From assembly GCF_004343585.1 (NCBI RefSeq), contig NZ_SLYW01000007.1, positions 161,102-225,101 of the forward strand: 64,000 nucleotides of DNA, given 5' to 3'. Positions 42,801 through 51,284 of the stretch are shown one piece after another. The stretch's first letter is position 1. Each line of letters begins with the position of its first letter. Both the position numbers and the translations under genes were made by a program. The notes under the pieces were generated by a model, which did not search any database, was not told the origin of the DNA, and saw only the letters and a program-made list of their open reading frames with translations. This DNA comes from Neorhizobium sp. JUb45 (lineage in GTDB: Bacteria; Pseudomonadota; Alphaproteobacteria; Rhizobiales; Rhizobiaceae).

Positions 42801-44567
42801 TCAGCGACGGCGCAGGTGCGTGATTGTGGCCGATGTCGTCTGCGGAGCGGGTGGAGCGGCGGTCTGGTCGGCGCCCGTCAGCCCGGAATATTCGGCAATC
42901 GGTTCGGCCTTGCCGATCAGATAACCCTGGATGTGCTGGCATTGTGCCTCTTCCAGAAAGGCGCGCTGTTCTTCCGTTTCCACGCCTTCGGCAACGATCG
43001 GGATGTTCAGCCCGCGGCCGAGCCCGATGACCGCGCGAACGATCTCATCGGCACTCGAATCTGCGTTGAGCTTTGCGGTGAAGGACTTGTCGATCTTGAT
43101 GGTATCGAAGGGAAATGCCTGAAGGTAGGAGAGCGACGAATAACCGGTGCCGAAATCATCCATGGCGATCTGTGCGCCGAGGCTTTTGAGGCCCCGCAGG
43201 ATCTGTAAGGCGCGGGCGAAATCCTGCACCAGCACCCCTTCCGTCACCTCCAGTTCCAGTCGCTCGGGCGCAAGGCCCGTCTGCAGCAGAACCGTGTGAA
43301 CATCGCTGACAAGATCCTCCTGACGGAACTGGATCGGCGAAATGTTGATGGCGATCTTCAGCCTGTTCGGCCAGCTTGCGGCTTCCCGGCAGGCTTCGCG
43401 CAGCACCCAGCGGCCAATTTCCACGATCAGCCCGCTCTCTTCGGCCAACGGCACGAAATGGTCTGGCGTGATGAGACCCCGGGTCGGGTGATGCCAACGC
43501 AAAAGAGCCTCGAAGCCAAAAATTTCGCCTGAAACCGAAGCCTGCGGCTGATAATGAAGTGCCAGTTCGCGGCGGCCTATGGCGTGGCGCAGGTCCTGCT
43601 GCAAGACGCGGCGGTCATGCATGCGCCGGTCCATGCCGGAATTGAAGGCGCAGAAGCGTCCACGCCCTTCCGCCTTGGCGCGGTAGAGTGCTGCATCGGC
43701 ATTGGCAAGCAGGGTCACGGCGTCGTCACCATCCTGCGGAAACATGGCGATGCCGATGCTCAACCCCACGCGAATCGAACGGCCATCAACCTCTATTTCT
43801 TCTTCCATCGCCTGCGCCAGATTTTCTGCCAGCCGTGTCACCGCTTCCGGCTGGCCTTCGCCGGCGCTGATGACCGTAAACTCGTCACCGCCCAGCCGTG
43901 CTGCCATGTCCTGCTGCCCAAGGACGCGTTTCAACCGCAGTGCCAGTTCGGTCAGGACAATATCGCCGGCATTGTGACCGAACAGATCGTTGATATCCTT
44001 GAAACGGTCGACGTCGAAGCTCAACACGCCGAAGCTCCGCCGGGTTACCCGGCTTTCCTCGATCAGGTTTGCCAGCCGCGCGGAAAAATGCGTTCGGTTC
44101 GGAAGATCGGTGAGCGGATCGTGATGCGCGAGATAGGAAACGCGCTGTTCCGCCTGTACGCGGGCGGTAATATCCTGCTGCGTGGTCAGTATGTAGCGAC
44201 CATCGAGCAGCGTGTCATGCACGGCGATGATCTTGTCGCCAACCTCGATCTGCGCCTGCACGCTACGTCCCGCGGCCAGTTCTCGCTGGACGTTTTCGAA
44301 GAAGGTTTTGGGGTCCTGCTTCCAGTCGGACATACGGTCTGTTTCGACCAGATCCGTAAATGTCTCAAGCCCGGTGACCCAGCGATTATCGATGTCATGA
44401 AGCAGCCGAAAACAACGGTTGGCGTAAACCGGCTTGCCTTCGAACTCGAAGATCGCAACGGCAACCGGCAAATTCTCCATTGCCATTTCGAGAGCCGCCA
44501 GCGTCGCCACGCTGGAGGGATGTTCATTCGCCTTGTCGCCCGTGCCATGCTCCCGGAACGAAACCAC
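42801..44567 (-). CDS. PAS-GGDEF-EAL cyclic-di-GMP signalling protein
   Basis: A 588-aa bifunctional-type protein. An N-terminal PAS-like domain spans about residues 22-135. A GGDEF domain (about 145-305) has an intact GGDEF motif (226-230), but the inhibitory RxxD site reads GQQD, so the Arg is missing (G217). An EAL domain (about 325-565) has EALLRW (353-358), ELEVTE, DDFGTGYSSL, KIDKSF and AEGVET all intact. No membrane helices. It probably makes and/or degrades c-di-GMP in response to a cytosolic cue; net activity is not predictable. It starts at GTG 44567. Confidence 0.9.
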   Translation of the reverse strand: MVSFREHGTGDKANEHPSSVATLAALEMAMENLPVAVAIFEFEGKPVYANRCFRLLHDIDNRWVTGLETFTDLVETDRMSDWKQDPKTFFENVQRELAAGRSVQAQIEVGDKIIAVHDTLLDGRYILTTQQDITARVQAEQRVSYLAHHDPLTDLPNRTHFSARLANLIEESRVTRRSFGVLSFDVDRFKDINDLFGHNAGDIVLTELALRLKRVLGQQDMAARLGGDEFTVISAGEGQPEAVTRLAENLAQAMEEEIEVDGRSIRVGLSIGIAMFPQDGDDAVTLLANADAALYRAKAEGRGRFCAFNSGMDRRMHDRRVLQQDLRHAIGRRELALHYQPQASVSGEIFGFEALLRWHHPTRGLITPDHFVPLAEESGLIVEIGRWVLREACREAASWPNRLKIAINISPIQFRQEDLVSDVHTVLLQTGLAPERLELEVTEGVLVQDFARALQILRGLKSLGAQIAMDDFGTGYSSLSYLQAFPFDTIKIDKSFTAKLNADSSADEIVRAVIGLGRGLNIPIVAEGVETEEQRAFLEEAQCQHIQGYLIGKAEPIAEYSGLTGADQTAAPPAPQTTSATITHLRRR

Positions 44568-44671
44568 ATCCTAGGTTGCACAATTTAAACATTAGGCAAT
44601 AGGCATATAATAATTTAGGCCAAACGAACAGCTCAAGATGGCTGCTCAGCGTCGGCGGCACGGAAGTAGGA

Positions 44672-45397
44672 TCAGGCTGCGCGCCGGTGCCAGTTCAGCG
44701 CTGCCGTCAGCACGGCTTCAAGGCGGTCAGCCGCCTGGTGGCCGCGTTCGCCCAGATGCGCAGCAATGGCGCGCATTGGCTTCATGGCCTCGGCAATATC
44801 CCTGACAGTCAGATCGGCATGTGGTGAGGGACCGTTGCGGCGCTGTCTGTCGGCCAGCTGAAACGCTTCTTCGGCGAGAACGGTGAAAAGCCGGTCGCCG
44901 GCCGTTGCCCGGTTGCCTTCCTTGTCGACCGAGCGCCAGAGCTGCCGCTGTGCCACCAGCCGATAGCTTGTCAGGCGCTCGAACAGCATCAGGTCGCTGA
45001 TGCTGTAGACGCGGACTGGCATTGGCTCCGCGGTCACCTGCGAAACCGGCTCCGGTTCTTCAGGCAAAGCTGTGTCGGCAACGTCGATTGCTACCGGTTC
45101 CGTGCGCTTCGGTGTCACCGCTGCGAGCGGCTCACCAACGGTTGCGTCGGCCAATACGCTGCCTGTTCGCACCGCCTCGACAATCATGGCCTCGGGAAAG
45201 ACCGCATCATTCGAGCCTGCGCTCGGATTATCGAATGCCGGGGTGATGGAGGAGAGCGAGATTTCCGGAGCTTGCGAGATCAACTCGGCCAGAAGGTCAT
45301 CGAGCGATCCGGATGAGGGGAGCGCATCGGCGTCATCGAAATGATCGTCAGCACGATCGCTTCGGAAATGTGCGTCATCATGCATTCCGTCCAGCAT
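44672..45397 (-). CDS. Acidic hypothetical protein, unknown function
   Basis: A 241-aa protein I do not recognise. The N-terminal 120 residues are acidic and low in complexity (HFRSDRADDHFDDADALPSS, many Pro/Glu/Ala/Val) and likely disordered. The C-terminal 115 residues look helical and more conserved in character (SDLMLFERLTSYRLVAQRQL, LADRQRRNGPSPHADL, AALNWHRRAA). There is no signal peptide or membrane helix. It is followed by the GGDEF-EAL gene on the same strand after about 100 nt. The layout suggests a disordered linker plus helical interaction domain. Confidence 0.65.
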   Translation of the reverse strand: MLDGMHDDAHFRSDRADDHFDDADALPSSGSLDDLLAELISQAPEISLSSITPAFDNPSAGSNDAVFPEAMIVEAVRTGSVLADATVGEPLAAVTPKRTEPVAIDVADTALPEEPEPVSQVTAEPMPVRVYSISDLMLFERLTSYRLVAQRQLWRSVDKEGNRATAGDRLFTVLAEEAFQLADRQRRNGPSPHADLTVRDIAEAMKPMRAIAAHLGERGHQAADRLEAVLTAALNWHRRAA

Positions 45398-45519
45398 TGA
45401 AATATCCTTCGTGAATTCAAATCGCCAGTCGTAAAATCAATGATGCCTTTGATAAGTGCGCAACCATGCGCAAAGCTGACTACTAATCCTTTTTTGATTT
45501 GCCGAAAAGCTGAAGGTCG

Positions 45520-45921
45520 TCAGGGGATGGTTTTCAGATAGGCGATGACGTCGTCGATTTCCGACTGACTCCAAAAGCCCCAAAAACGCATGCTGGTGCC
45601 CGGCACCTTTCCCTTCGGGCTTGATAGAAATTCCGACAGGTTTTTTTCGTCCCAGAAAAGCCCGCCGGCACCGGCGTCGCGCATCGCCTGAGAATAGCGG
45701 AACCCTGCGACGCTGCCGGCTGTGCGGCCAAAAACGCCCTTCAGAGAGGGGCCGAGCTTGTTGGTATAGGCGTCCGGCACATGGCAGGGCAGACAAACGC
45801 GATAGACCTGTCGACCGTGTTCTGCGTCCTGTGCCGACGCTGGCTGGGAAAATGCCAGCGCCGCCGGGAACAGGAACGCGGAAAAGAGTGGTCTGGCGGT
45901 TTTTTCATATGCGGCGATCAT
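45520..45921 (-). CDS. Monoheme c-type cytochrome (cytochrome c class I)
   Basis: A 133-aa exported cytochrome. A signal peptide (to about residue 30, ending QPASA) precedes the haem motif CLPCH (C43, C46, H47). NKLGPSLKGVFGRTAGS is the class I loop, and a Met in GTSMRF is a likely sixth ligand. The C-terminal helix EIDDVIAYLKTI is typical. It should shuttle electrons in the periplasm. It is not next to an oxidase or dehydrogenase, so its partner is unknown. Confidence 0.88.
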   Translation of the reverse strand: MIAAYEKTARPLFSAFLFPAALAFSQPASAQDAEHGRQVYRVCLPCHVPDAYTNKLGPSLKGVFGRTAGSVAGFRYSQAMRDAGAGGLFWDEKNLSEFLSSPKGKVPGTSMRFWGFWSQSEIDDVIAYLKTIP

Positions 45922-45993
45922 GCAATCCGACCTACCGCGTGGAGAGCGGTACGTCGAGATGCCGCGCCATCTGATCAGCTGATCACAGGCCGG

Positions 45994-46341
45994 TCAGCGC
46001 GACTTGGGCGCTGCCGTCACCTTGCCGATCTCGATTTCACCACCGACTTCGGCCAGTTTTGTCTTCTTGTCGTAGACACAAATGACGCTGATATCGGCGA
46101 TTTTCTTTGTTTTCGGCACGCCGCTGGGGCGGCCTGTGACGATGGCCATTCCGTATTTCTCGCTGCCATAGGGATCGACAACGGCGCGGCCTTTTTCAAT
46201 CTGGCTGGCGGCGGTTTTGATGCAGGCCTTTTCGACCGAGGCCGCAAACTCGGCCCAGGCTCCGTCAGAAGAGGCATGGACGGGCGAGGTGAAGGCCAGC
46301 GTGGCGGCCAGAACAGACAAAGCCGAAAAGGCAATTTTCAT
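45994..46341 (-). CDS. Small exported protein of unknown function
   Basis: A 115-aa protein with a clear Sec signal peptide (MKIAFSALSVLAATLAFTSP, cleavage after VHA) and a mature part of about 90 residues containing two cysteines (EKACIKT and SVICVYD) that could form a disulfide. GGAGGA at 8 nt supports ATG 46341 over the longer frame. It is monocistronic and divergent from sodB. I do not recognise the family. Confidence 0.72.
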   Translation of the reverse strand: MKIAFSALSVLAATLAFTSPVHASSDGAWAEFAASVEKACIKTAASQIEKGRAVVDPYGSEKYGMAIVTGRPSGVPKTKKIADISVICVYDKKTKLAEVGGEIEIGKVTAAPKSR

Positions 46342-46607
46342 CGAATCACATCCTCCATTCGGGTTGCCGTCATTGCCATGACTGTGCGGCAATCACGTGG
46401 CGGCGTGCAGGATTTTGGCGGTGATTGCGGCCGCACCGACAAAGCCGGGAACGATGTTCCACGAACGGGCGTTACGAAAGAACGATACACCGCCGGAGCA
46501 TTGATTTTTGCCAGAATTTTGGTCTCGCAACCGTTGCCACGGTGCCGCCAGACACCTATGTTCCCGCTCACCTTCACCCAGCTTGTTTTTGCCCAAGGAG
46601 TAAGATC

Positions 46608-47210
46608 ATGGCTTTTGAACTTCCAGAACTCCCTTATGATTACGAGGCTCTCGTGCCCTTCATGTCGAAGGAAACACTCGAGTATCACCACGACAAGCAC
46701 CACAAGGCCTATGTCGATAACGGCAACAAGCTGGCCGCTGAAGCCGGTCTTGCCGACCTTTCGCTGGAAGAAGTCGTCAAGAAGTCGTTCGGCACCAATG
46801 CCGGCCTCTTCAACAACGCGGCCCAGCACTACAACCACGTCCATTTCTGGAAGTGGATGAAGAAGGATGGCGGCGGCAACAAGCTGCCCGGCAAGCTGGA
46901 AAGCGCGATCGCTTCCGACCTCGGCGGTTACGACAAGTTCAAGGCTGATTTCATCGCTGCCGGCACCACGCAGTTCGGCTCCGGCTGGGCCTGGTTGTCC
47001 GTCAAGGATGGCAAGCTTGAAATCTCCAAAACCCCGAACGGCGAAAACCCGCTGGTTCACGGCGCAGCGCCGATCCTCGGCGTCGACGTGTGGGAACATT
47101 CCTACTACATCGACTACCGCAACGCCCGTCCGAAGTACCTCGAAGCTTTTGTCGACAGCCTGATCAACTGGGACTACGTCCTGGAGCGTTACGAAGCTGC
47201 CACTAAGTAA
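46608..47210 (+). CDS. sodB: Superoxide dismutase (Fe/Mn family)
   Basis: A 200-aa superoxide dismutase. ATG 46608 follows AAGGAG. Metal ligands are visible in EYHHDKHHKAYVDNGN (first His), HYNHVHFW (second His), and DVWEHSYYIDY (Asp and third His). FGSGWAWL and the C-terminal NWDYVLERY complete the family. No signal peptide, so cytoplasmic. Fe or Mn use is not certain from sequence, but the rhizobial homologues are usually called SodB. It is followed by a strong terminator and is therefore monocistronic. Confidence 0.95.
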   Translation: MAFELPELPYDYEALVPFMSKETLEYHHDKHHKAYVDNGNKLAAEAGLADLSLEEVVKKSFGTNAGLFNNAAQHYNHVHFWKWMKKDGGGNKLPGKLESAIASDLGGYDKFKADFIAAGTTQFGSGWAWLSVKDGKLEISKTPNGENPLVHGAAPILGVDVWEHSYYIDYRNARPKYLEAFVDSLINWDYVLERYEAATK

Positions 47211-47235
47211 GTTTTCGGATTTCTGAGTTTCATGG

Positions 47236-47268
47236 ACACCCGGTGCCGCAAGGTGCCGGGTGTTTTTT
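47236..47268 (+). terminator. Rho-independent terminator after sodB
   Basis: ACACCCGGTGCC (47236-47247), a GCAA tetraloop and GGTGCCGGGTGT (47252-47263) form a 12-bp stem with two G-U pairs. TTTTT follows. Confidence 0.93.
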
Positions 47269-47346
47269 ATTGGTCGGGATGTTCGCTTGCCGGCCGCAAA
47301 TCGCCGCCGTCACACGCCTGTCATGCGTTCGTCATATCTCCCGCGC

Positions 47347-48189
47347 ATGTCCCGTGAAAATCCTCTCATCCGCTTCGGTGTTCTGGCCGATCCCCAATAT
47401 GCACCGCTTCCGCCACGTCCCACGCTGAACCGCCACTATCAGGCGAGCAAGGCCAAGATCGCGCAGGCGCTTGATGTTCTGGATGGCGAGGATCTGGCCT
47501 TCATCGTGACACTCGGTGATCTGATCGATCGCGGCTGGGAGAATTTTGACGAGGTCCTGCCGCTTTTTGACAATTCACGACACGACTGCATTTTCCTGCC
47601 CGGCAATCACGATTTTCTTGTCGAGCCGGAACATCTGCCGAAGGTTCACGAGAAGCTGCGCATGCCAGCGCCGTATCACCACTTTGCACGCGATGGCTTT
47701 CGTTTCGTTATCCTCGATAGCTGCGAGGAAAGTCTGTTTGCCACCGCGCATGATCCCGATCGGCGGGCGCAGGCAGGTGATCGTCTGGCGCGGCTTGAGG
47801 CAGATGGCGCGATCAATGCCAAGGACTGGAATGCCGGTATCAGTCGCACCCAGTTCGAATGGCTGCGCAATGTTCTCGATCATGCCGCCTGGGATGGCGA
47901 GAAGGTCGTGATCATGGGGCATTATCCGCTTTACCCGGATGGTGACCACAATCTCTGGGACAGTGCCGAAGTGGCGGCGCTGATTGCGTCCTACAGCAAT
48001 GTCGTGGCCTATCTGAACGGCCATCAACATACCGGCAATCTCGGTCAACTCGGGAAAAGCTGGTTCGTCAATTTCAAGGGCATGGTCGACACGCCTGACG
48101 AAAACGCGTTTGCGGTGATGGAAATTTTTGCCGACCGCATCGAAATCATCGGCCACGGCCGCGAAGAAAGCCGCATCCTGCCGCTCTAA
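47347..48189 (+). CDS. Metallophosphoesterase, Mn-dependent ADP-ribose/CDP-alcohol diphosphatase-like
   Basis: A 280-aa calcineurin-like phosphoesterase. FGVLADPQYA at the N-terminus replaces the usual DxH with DPQ, a hallmark of the ADPRibase-Mn group. GDLIDRG, GNHD (LPGNHDF), MGHYPLYP and NGHQHTGN complete the metal site. Likely activity is hydrolysis of ADP-ribose or CDP-alcohols. ATG 47347 (MSRENPLIRFG) is preferred; ATG 47323 is a possible alternative, and neither has a strong ribosome-binding site. Confidence 0.82.
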   Translation: MSRENPLIRFGVLADPQYAPLPPRPTLNRHYQASKAKIAQALDVLDGEDLAFIVTLGDLIDRGWENFDEVLPLFDNSRHDCIFLPGNHDFLVEPEHLPKVHEKLRMPAPYHHFARDGFRFVILDSCEESLFATAHDPDRRAQAGDRLARLEADGAINAKDWNAGISRTQFEWLRNVLDHAAWDGEKVVIMGHYPLYPDGDHNLWDSAEVAALIASYSNVVAYLNGHQHTGNLGQLGKSWFVNFKGMVDTPDENAFAVMEIFADRIEIIGHGREESRILPL

Positions 48190-48504
48190 CAGGCGAGCGC
48201 ATTCGCTATCGCTTCATGACGCCAGATTTTGGCCTGCAATGACCGATTCCATCTGCCTGAATGAGCGGATCTGTCATCGCTTGTGTATGTAATCTGCCCT
48301 CCGACCGTTCTTTAATGTAATTGACAGATGTCAGCGACCTTTTGACACCGTTGTCGAGAGACTAGATATAATGCTATTTTGATTTCGTAAGTAATAAATG
48401 GCATCAATATTGATTTTTGTGAATTTTATCAAAGATCAATTCATTCGCGGTGCCTGAGCAAGAGATTTATTGATGACGTTATCACTCTGTCCGAGAGGCA
48501 TGAT
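48190..48504 (+). promoter_or_regulatory. AT-rich 315-nt intergenic region with promoter for the cytochrome b561 gene
   Basis: No gene is seen here. TTGACA (48342-48347) and TATAAT (48367-48372) are perfect sigma70 hexamers, though 19 nt apart. A second TTGACA (48321) lies inside a TGACA-GA-TGTCA dyad. Downstream, ATCAATATTGAT (48403-48414) is a perfect 12-bp palindrome within what would be a leader of about 125 nt. Regulators are unknown. Confidence 0.5.
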
Positions 48505-49122
48505 ATGGCCAGCACGCTAGACACGGGGACCATCGAAAGAACGGCGACCGCCCGCGCTCCAAAGGTCCGCAACTTCAATCCGACTTCGAAATTTTTTCAT
48601 TGGCTGATGGCGGCGATCATCATCGTCGCGTGGGTCATCGGCTATTACGGCGGCGCCATGCTGCATTACGGCGTCAACGACATCGAGACCGCACAGAAAG
48701 TCTGGGCGATTACGCTGCACAAGAATATTGCCACCACGACGCTGTTCCTCATCGCGTTGCGCATCGTCTGGCGGCTGTTCCACAGCCCGCCGCCACTTGG
48801 CGAAATGCCGTCGATCATGAAGCTCGCCACGCATATGGGCCATTGGTCCTTGTATTTCCTGATGGTGGCAGTGCCGCTTTCCGGCTGGTGGAATTCGTCG
48901 TCGGCAGGTTATCCGATCCCGGTCGCCGGCCTGTTCACCATTCCGGGCCTCGGCGGCAAAAATCCGGAGCTGACGCCTTACCTCGTCACGGCGCACTGGT
49001 TCCTGTCCTGGGCGCTGCTGATCGTCGTCGCCGGTCACTTTGCCTTCGCGCTGAAGCACCATTTCATCGACAAGGACGATACGATCGAATCGATGATGCC
49101 GAACAATCACGCGAAGGATTGA
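48505..49122 (+). CDS. Cytochrome b561 family protein
   Basis: A 205-aa membrane b-type cytochrome with four predicted helices (about residues 32-50, 70-92, 112-130, 160-185). Histidines placed for two haems include FFHWLMAA (about residue 31), TLHKNIA, GHWSLYFL and HWFLSWALL/GHFAFALKHH. Such proteins pass electrons between quinol and a periplasmic acceptor. Its neighbours include two c-type cytochromes 1.7-3 kb downstream, but the regulator and exporter genes separate them. Confidence 0.9.
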   Translation: MASTLDTGTIERTATARAPKVRNFNPTSKFFHWLMAAIIIVAWVIGYYGGAMLHYGVNDIETAQKVWAITLHKNIATTTLFLIALRIVWRLFHSPPPLGEMPSIMKLATHMGHWSLYFLMVAVPLSGWWNSSSAGYPIPVAGLFTIPGLGGKNPELTPYLVTAHWFLSWALLIVVAGHFAFALKHHFIDKDDTIESMMPNNHAKD

Positions 49123-49155
49123 TGGCACGACCGCTGACGTGGCGCCTGCGACGGA

Positions 49156-49839
49156 TCACTGGCTTTGCCAGCCATCGGTCCAGAGTTTTCGCAAGCGGTC
49201 ACCTTCGCCGATAAAGAAAGCATCGACCGGGCGACACTCCGCCACCCGGTCGGTGCGAAAATTGCGGATCGCGGCGCGCAACTCGCACCAGGCAACGATA
49301 TTGGCGGTTTGCGAATAATAGATCAGCGCAATCGGCTGGATCGTCCGGTCGCTTTGCTGTCCGTGCTCGTCGCGATAGCAAAGATGCAGCTTCTGTTCGG
49401 TGCGAATGGCCTGCCGCAGCAGGGCCAGATCCACTCCTTCCGGCGCAGGGGCGGAGCTGCCCCAGGCATGAAGCGCATTGGTGGTGAATGTGCCGGCAAG
49501 TGGTTGCGGCACGACTGCCGAAATCTTGCGGTTCACCTGCCGTGCCGCTTGTCTCAATCCCTGGTCGCCGGTGCGCTCCAGCAGCGCAAGCGCCACCACG
49601 ATCGCCTCGGTTTCCTCGATCGACAGCATCAAAGGCGGCAAAGTGAAGCCGGGTCGCAGGATGTAGCCGATACCGCGTCCGCCCTCGATCGGCACCCGCA
49701 TGCCCTGCAATGCGGCGATGTCCCGGTAGATCGAGCGCACCGTCACTTCCAGCTGTTCGGCAATCGTTGCCGCCGTCACCGGTCCCTTGGCAAGCCGAAG
49801 GATCTGGATGATCTCGAACAGGCGCGACGCCTTGCGCAT
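49156..49839 (-). CDS. YafY-like HTH-WYL transcriptional regulator
   Basis: A 227-aa regulator with an N-terminal winged helix-turn-helix (residues 1-60: ASRLFEIIQILRLAKGPVTA, then LEVTVRSIYRDIAAL) and a C-terminal WYL domain (about 135-225) with the WYL-like core NIVAWCELRAAIRNFRTDRV. ATG 49839 is the natural start. It is divergent from a LysE-type exporter, with a 30-bp perfect palindrome in between. It probably represses itself and the exporter until a ligand binds the WYL domain. Confidence 0.9.
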   Translation of the reverse strand: MRKASRLFEIIQILRLAKGPVTAATIAEQLEVTVRSIYRDIAALQGMRVPIEGGRGIGYILRPGFTLPPLMLSIEETEAIVVALALLERTGDQGLRQAARQVNRKISAVVPQPLAGTFTTNALHAWGSSAPAPEGVDLALLRQAIRTEQKLHLCYRDEHGQQSDRTIQPIALIYYSQTANIVAWCELRAAIRNFRTDRVAECRPVDAFFIGEGDRLRKLWTDGWQSQ

Positions 49840-49856
49840 TTTTCTGCCTCTCCCCG

Positions 49857-49886
49857 TCGCTCCTGACAGAACGCTGTCAGGAGCGA
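49857..49886. promoter_or_regulatory. 30-bp perfect palindromic operator between WYL regulator and LysE exporter
   Basis: TCGCTCCTGACAG (49857-49869) and CTGTCAGGAGCGA (49874-49886) are perfect inverted 13-bp arms around AACG. The core CTGACAG-N4-CTGTCAG suits a dimeric YafY/WYL regulator. It lies 18-47 nt upstream of the regulator start and about 80 nt before the exporter start. Confidence 0.8.
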
Positions 49887-49967
49887 AATCGTATAGAGCC
49901 GAAAATCGCACGGTGAGACAAGGCTTTTGAAAGCCTCTGCTGCACAGGTACAAGGGTGGCTACTGAC

Positions 49968-50603
49968 ATGACCTATACGGAAAACCTCTGGCTCTTTTTC
50001 ACGCTTCTGTTTGGCATTATCGTCGTGCCGGGCATGGATATGATCTTCGTTCTTGCCAATTCGCTGACCTGCGGTAGGGCATCGGGCTTGGCGGCCACGG
50101 CCGGCATCATGCTGGGTGGCCTCGTTCACTCGCTTTATGGCGCGCTCGGTGTCGGGCTTCTGGCCAATCTGCTGCCTGTGCTATTCAAGCCGCTGCTGAT
50201 CGTCGGCGCGCTCTACATGGCCTGGATCGGCTTCACTCTGATCCGCAGCGCCATCACCGTCGACCATGTCGGTCCTGCCGATACGCGTTCGCAATGGGAG
50301 GCTTTCAGGCGTGGTGCCGTCACCTGCCTGATGAACCCAAAGGCCTATCTTTTCATGCTGGCCATCTATCCGCAGTTTCTTCGTCCCGATTTCGGGCCGT
50401 TGGCACCACAGGCCGCGGTGATGGCGGCGATGACGGCGGCAACGCAGCTTGCCGTTTACGGTGGGCTTGCCATTGTTGCGGGCCGGGCGCAGTCGGCGCT
50501 GGTCGGCAATCCGGCCGTCACCATCTGGGTCGGGCGTATTTCCGGTCTTCTGCTGGTCGTCGTGTCTGCCCTCACGCTGTGGGAGGCTGTCGAAATCGGC
50601 TGA
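49968..50603 (+). CDS. LysE-family amino acid/metabolite exporter
   Basis: A 211-aa inner-membrane protein with about six helices and the LysE/RhtB signature near the N-terminus (PGMDMIFVLANSLTCGRASG) plus the central LMNPKAYLFMLAIYPQF block. I prefer ATG 49968 because AAGGGTGG lies about 8 nt upstream; GTG 49956 is the alternative. It probably exports an amino acid or a related toxic metabolite under control of the divergent WYL regulator. Substrate unknown. Confidence 0.88.
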   Translation: MTYTENLWLFFTLLFGIIVVPGMDMIFVLANSLTCGRASGLAATAGIMLGGLVHSLYGALGVGLLANLLPVLFKPLLIVGALYMAWIGFTLIRSAITVDHVGPADTRSQWEAFRRGAVTCLMNPKAYLFMLAIYPQFLRPDFGPLAPQAAVMAAMTAATQLAVYGGLAIVAGRAQSALVGNPAVTIWVGRISGLLLVVVSALTLWEAVEIG

Positions 50604-50783
50604 CCGGCTAACTTGAGTGGGTTGGGCGTATTCAGATGGTGAACGCAGTGTCGTCGAAGACGGCATGTATCTGCGCAGACCTGACGGAAACGTGACTTCT
50701 TTCCGTCGCTTGAGCTTGTCATTCTCCCGGCGCAGATCTTTCGGCTGCGTGTGATGCGGGCCGATAAAACCGGGAGATTTCAA

Positions 50784-51224
50784 ATGCGTATCAAAATTCT
50801 GGCCGCTTCGGCCGTGGCGCTCTGTCTTGGCTTCGGTTCGGCTTTTGCTGCCGAGCCGCAGGTTGACCGTCAGGCCGGTATGAAGGCCATCGGCGGCTCC
50901 ATGGGCGCGCTTGCCGCCATCGCCAAGGAGCAGAAGCCGTTCGATGCTGAAGCAGTGAAGGCTGCGCTGACCACTATCAGCACATCCGCCAAGGCTTTCC
51001 CGGACCAGTTCCCGGTCGGCAGTGAAACCGGTCACGACACCGAGGCTTCGCCAAAGATCTGGGAAAATCCATCGGATTTTCGCGCAAAGGCATTGAAGCT
51101 CGCGGCTGACGCGGATGCCGTTCTGGCTTCTGCGCCCACCAATGTTGCCGGCGTCATGAACGCCATGCAGACGCTGGGTGCCGAATGCGGCCAGTGCCAC
51201 CAGACCTACCGTTTGAAGCGTTGA
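50784..51224 (+). CDS. Cytochrome c' / c556-type class II cytochrome
   Basis: A 146-aa exported four-helix-bundle cytochrome. Signal peptide to about residue 23 (GFGSAFA). The single haem motif CGQCH is near the C-terminus (C135, C138, H139), which is diagnostic of class II c' cytochromes. ATG 50784 is chosen over the upstream start because of the GGGAG site and the signal peptide. It is followed 60 nt later by a diheme cytochrome, so the pair may be an electron-transfer unit, perhaps with cytochrome b561. Confidence 0.9.
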   Translation: MRIKILAASAVALCLGFGSAFAAEPQVDRQAGMKAIGGSMGALAAIAKEQKPFDAEAVKAALTTISTSAKAFPDQFPVGSETGHDTEASPKIWENPSDFRAKALKLAADADAVLASAPTNVAGVMNAMQTLGAECGQCHQTYRLKR

Positions 51225-51284
51225 TGTAAAACGGCGGCCGGTCTTTCGTCCGGCTGCCGTGACGCCTTGTGGCAGGAGAGTGGA

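Noticed and set aside
48400..48455. FNR/anaerobox upstream of cytochrome b561
   Set aside because: TTGAT and ATCAA-like pieces occur but not with the required 4-nt spacing; the clear element is only the ATCAATATTGAT palindrome.
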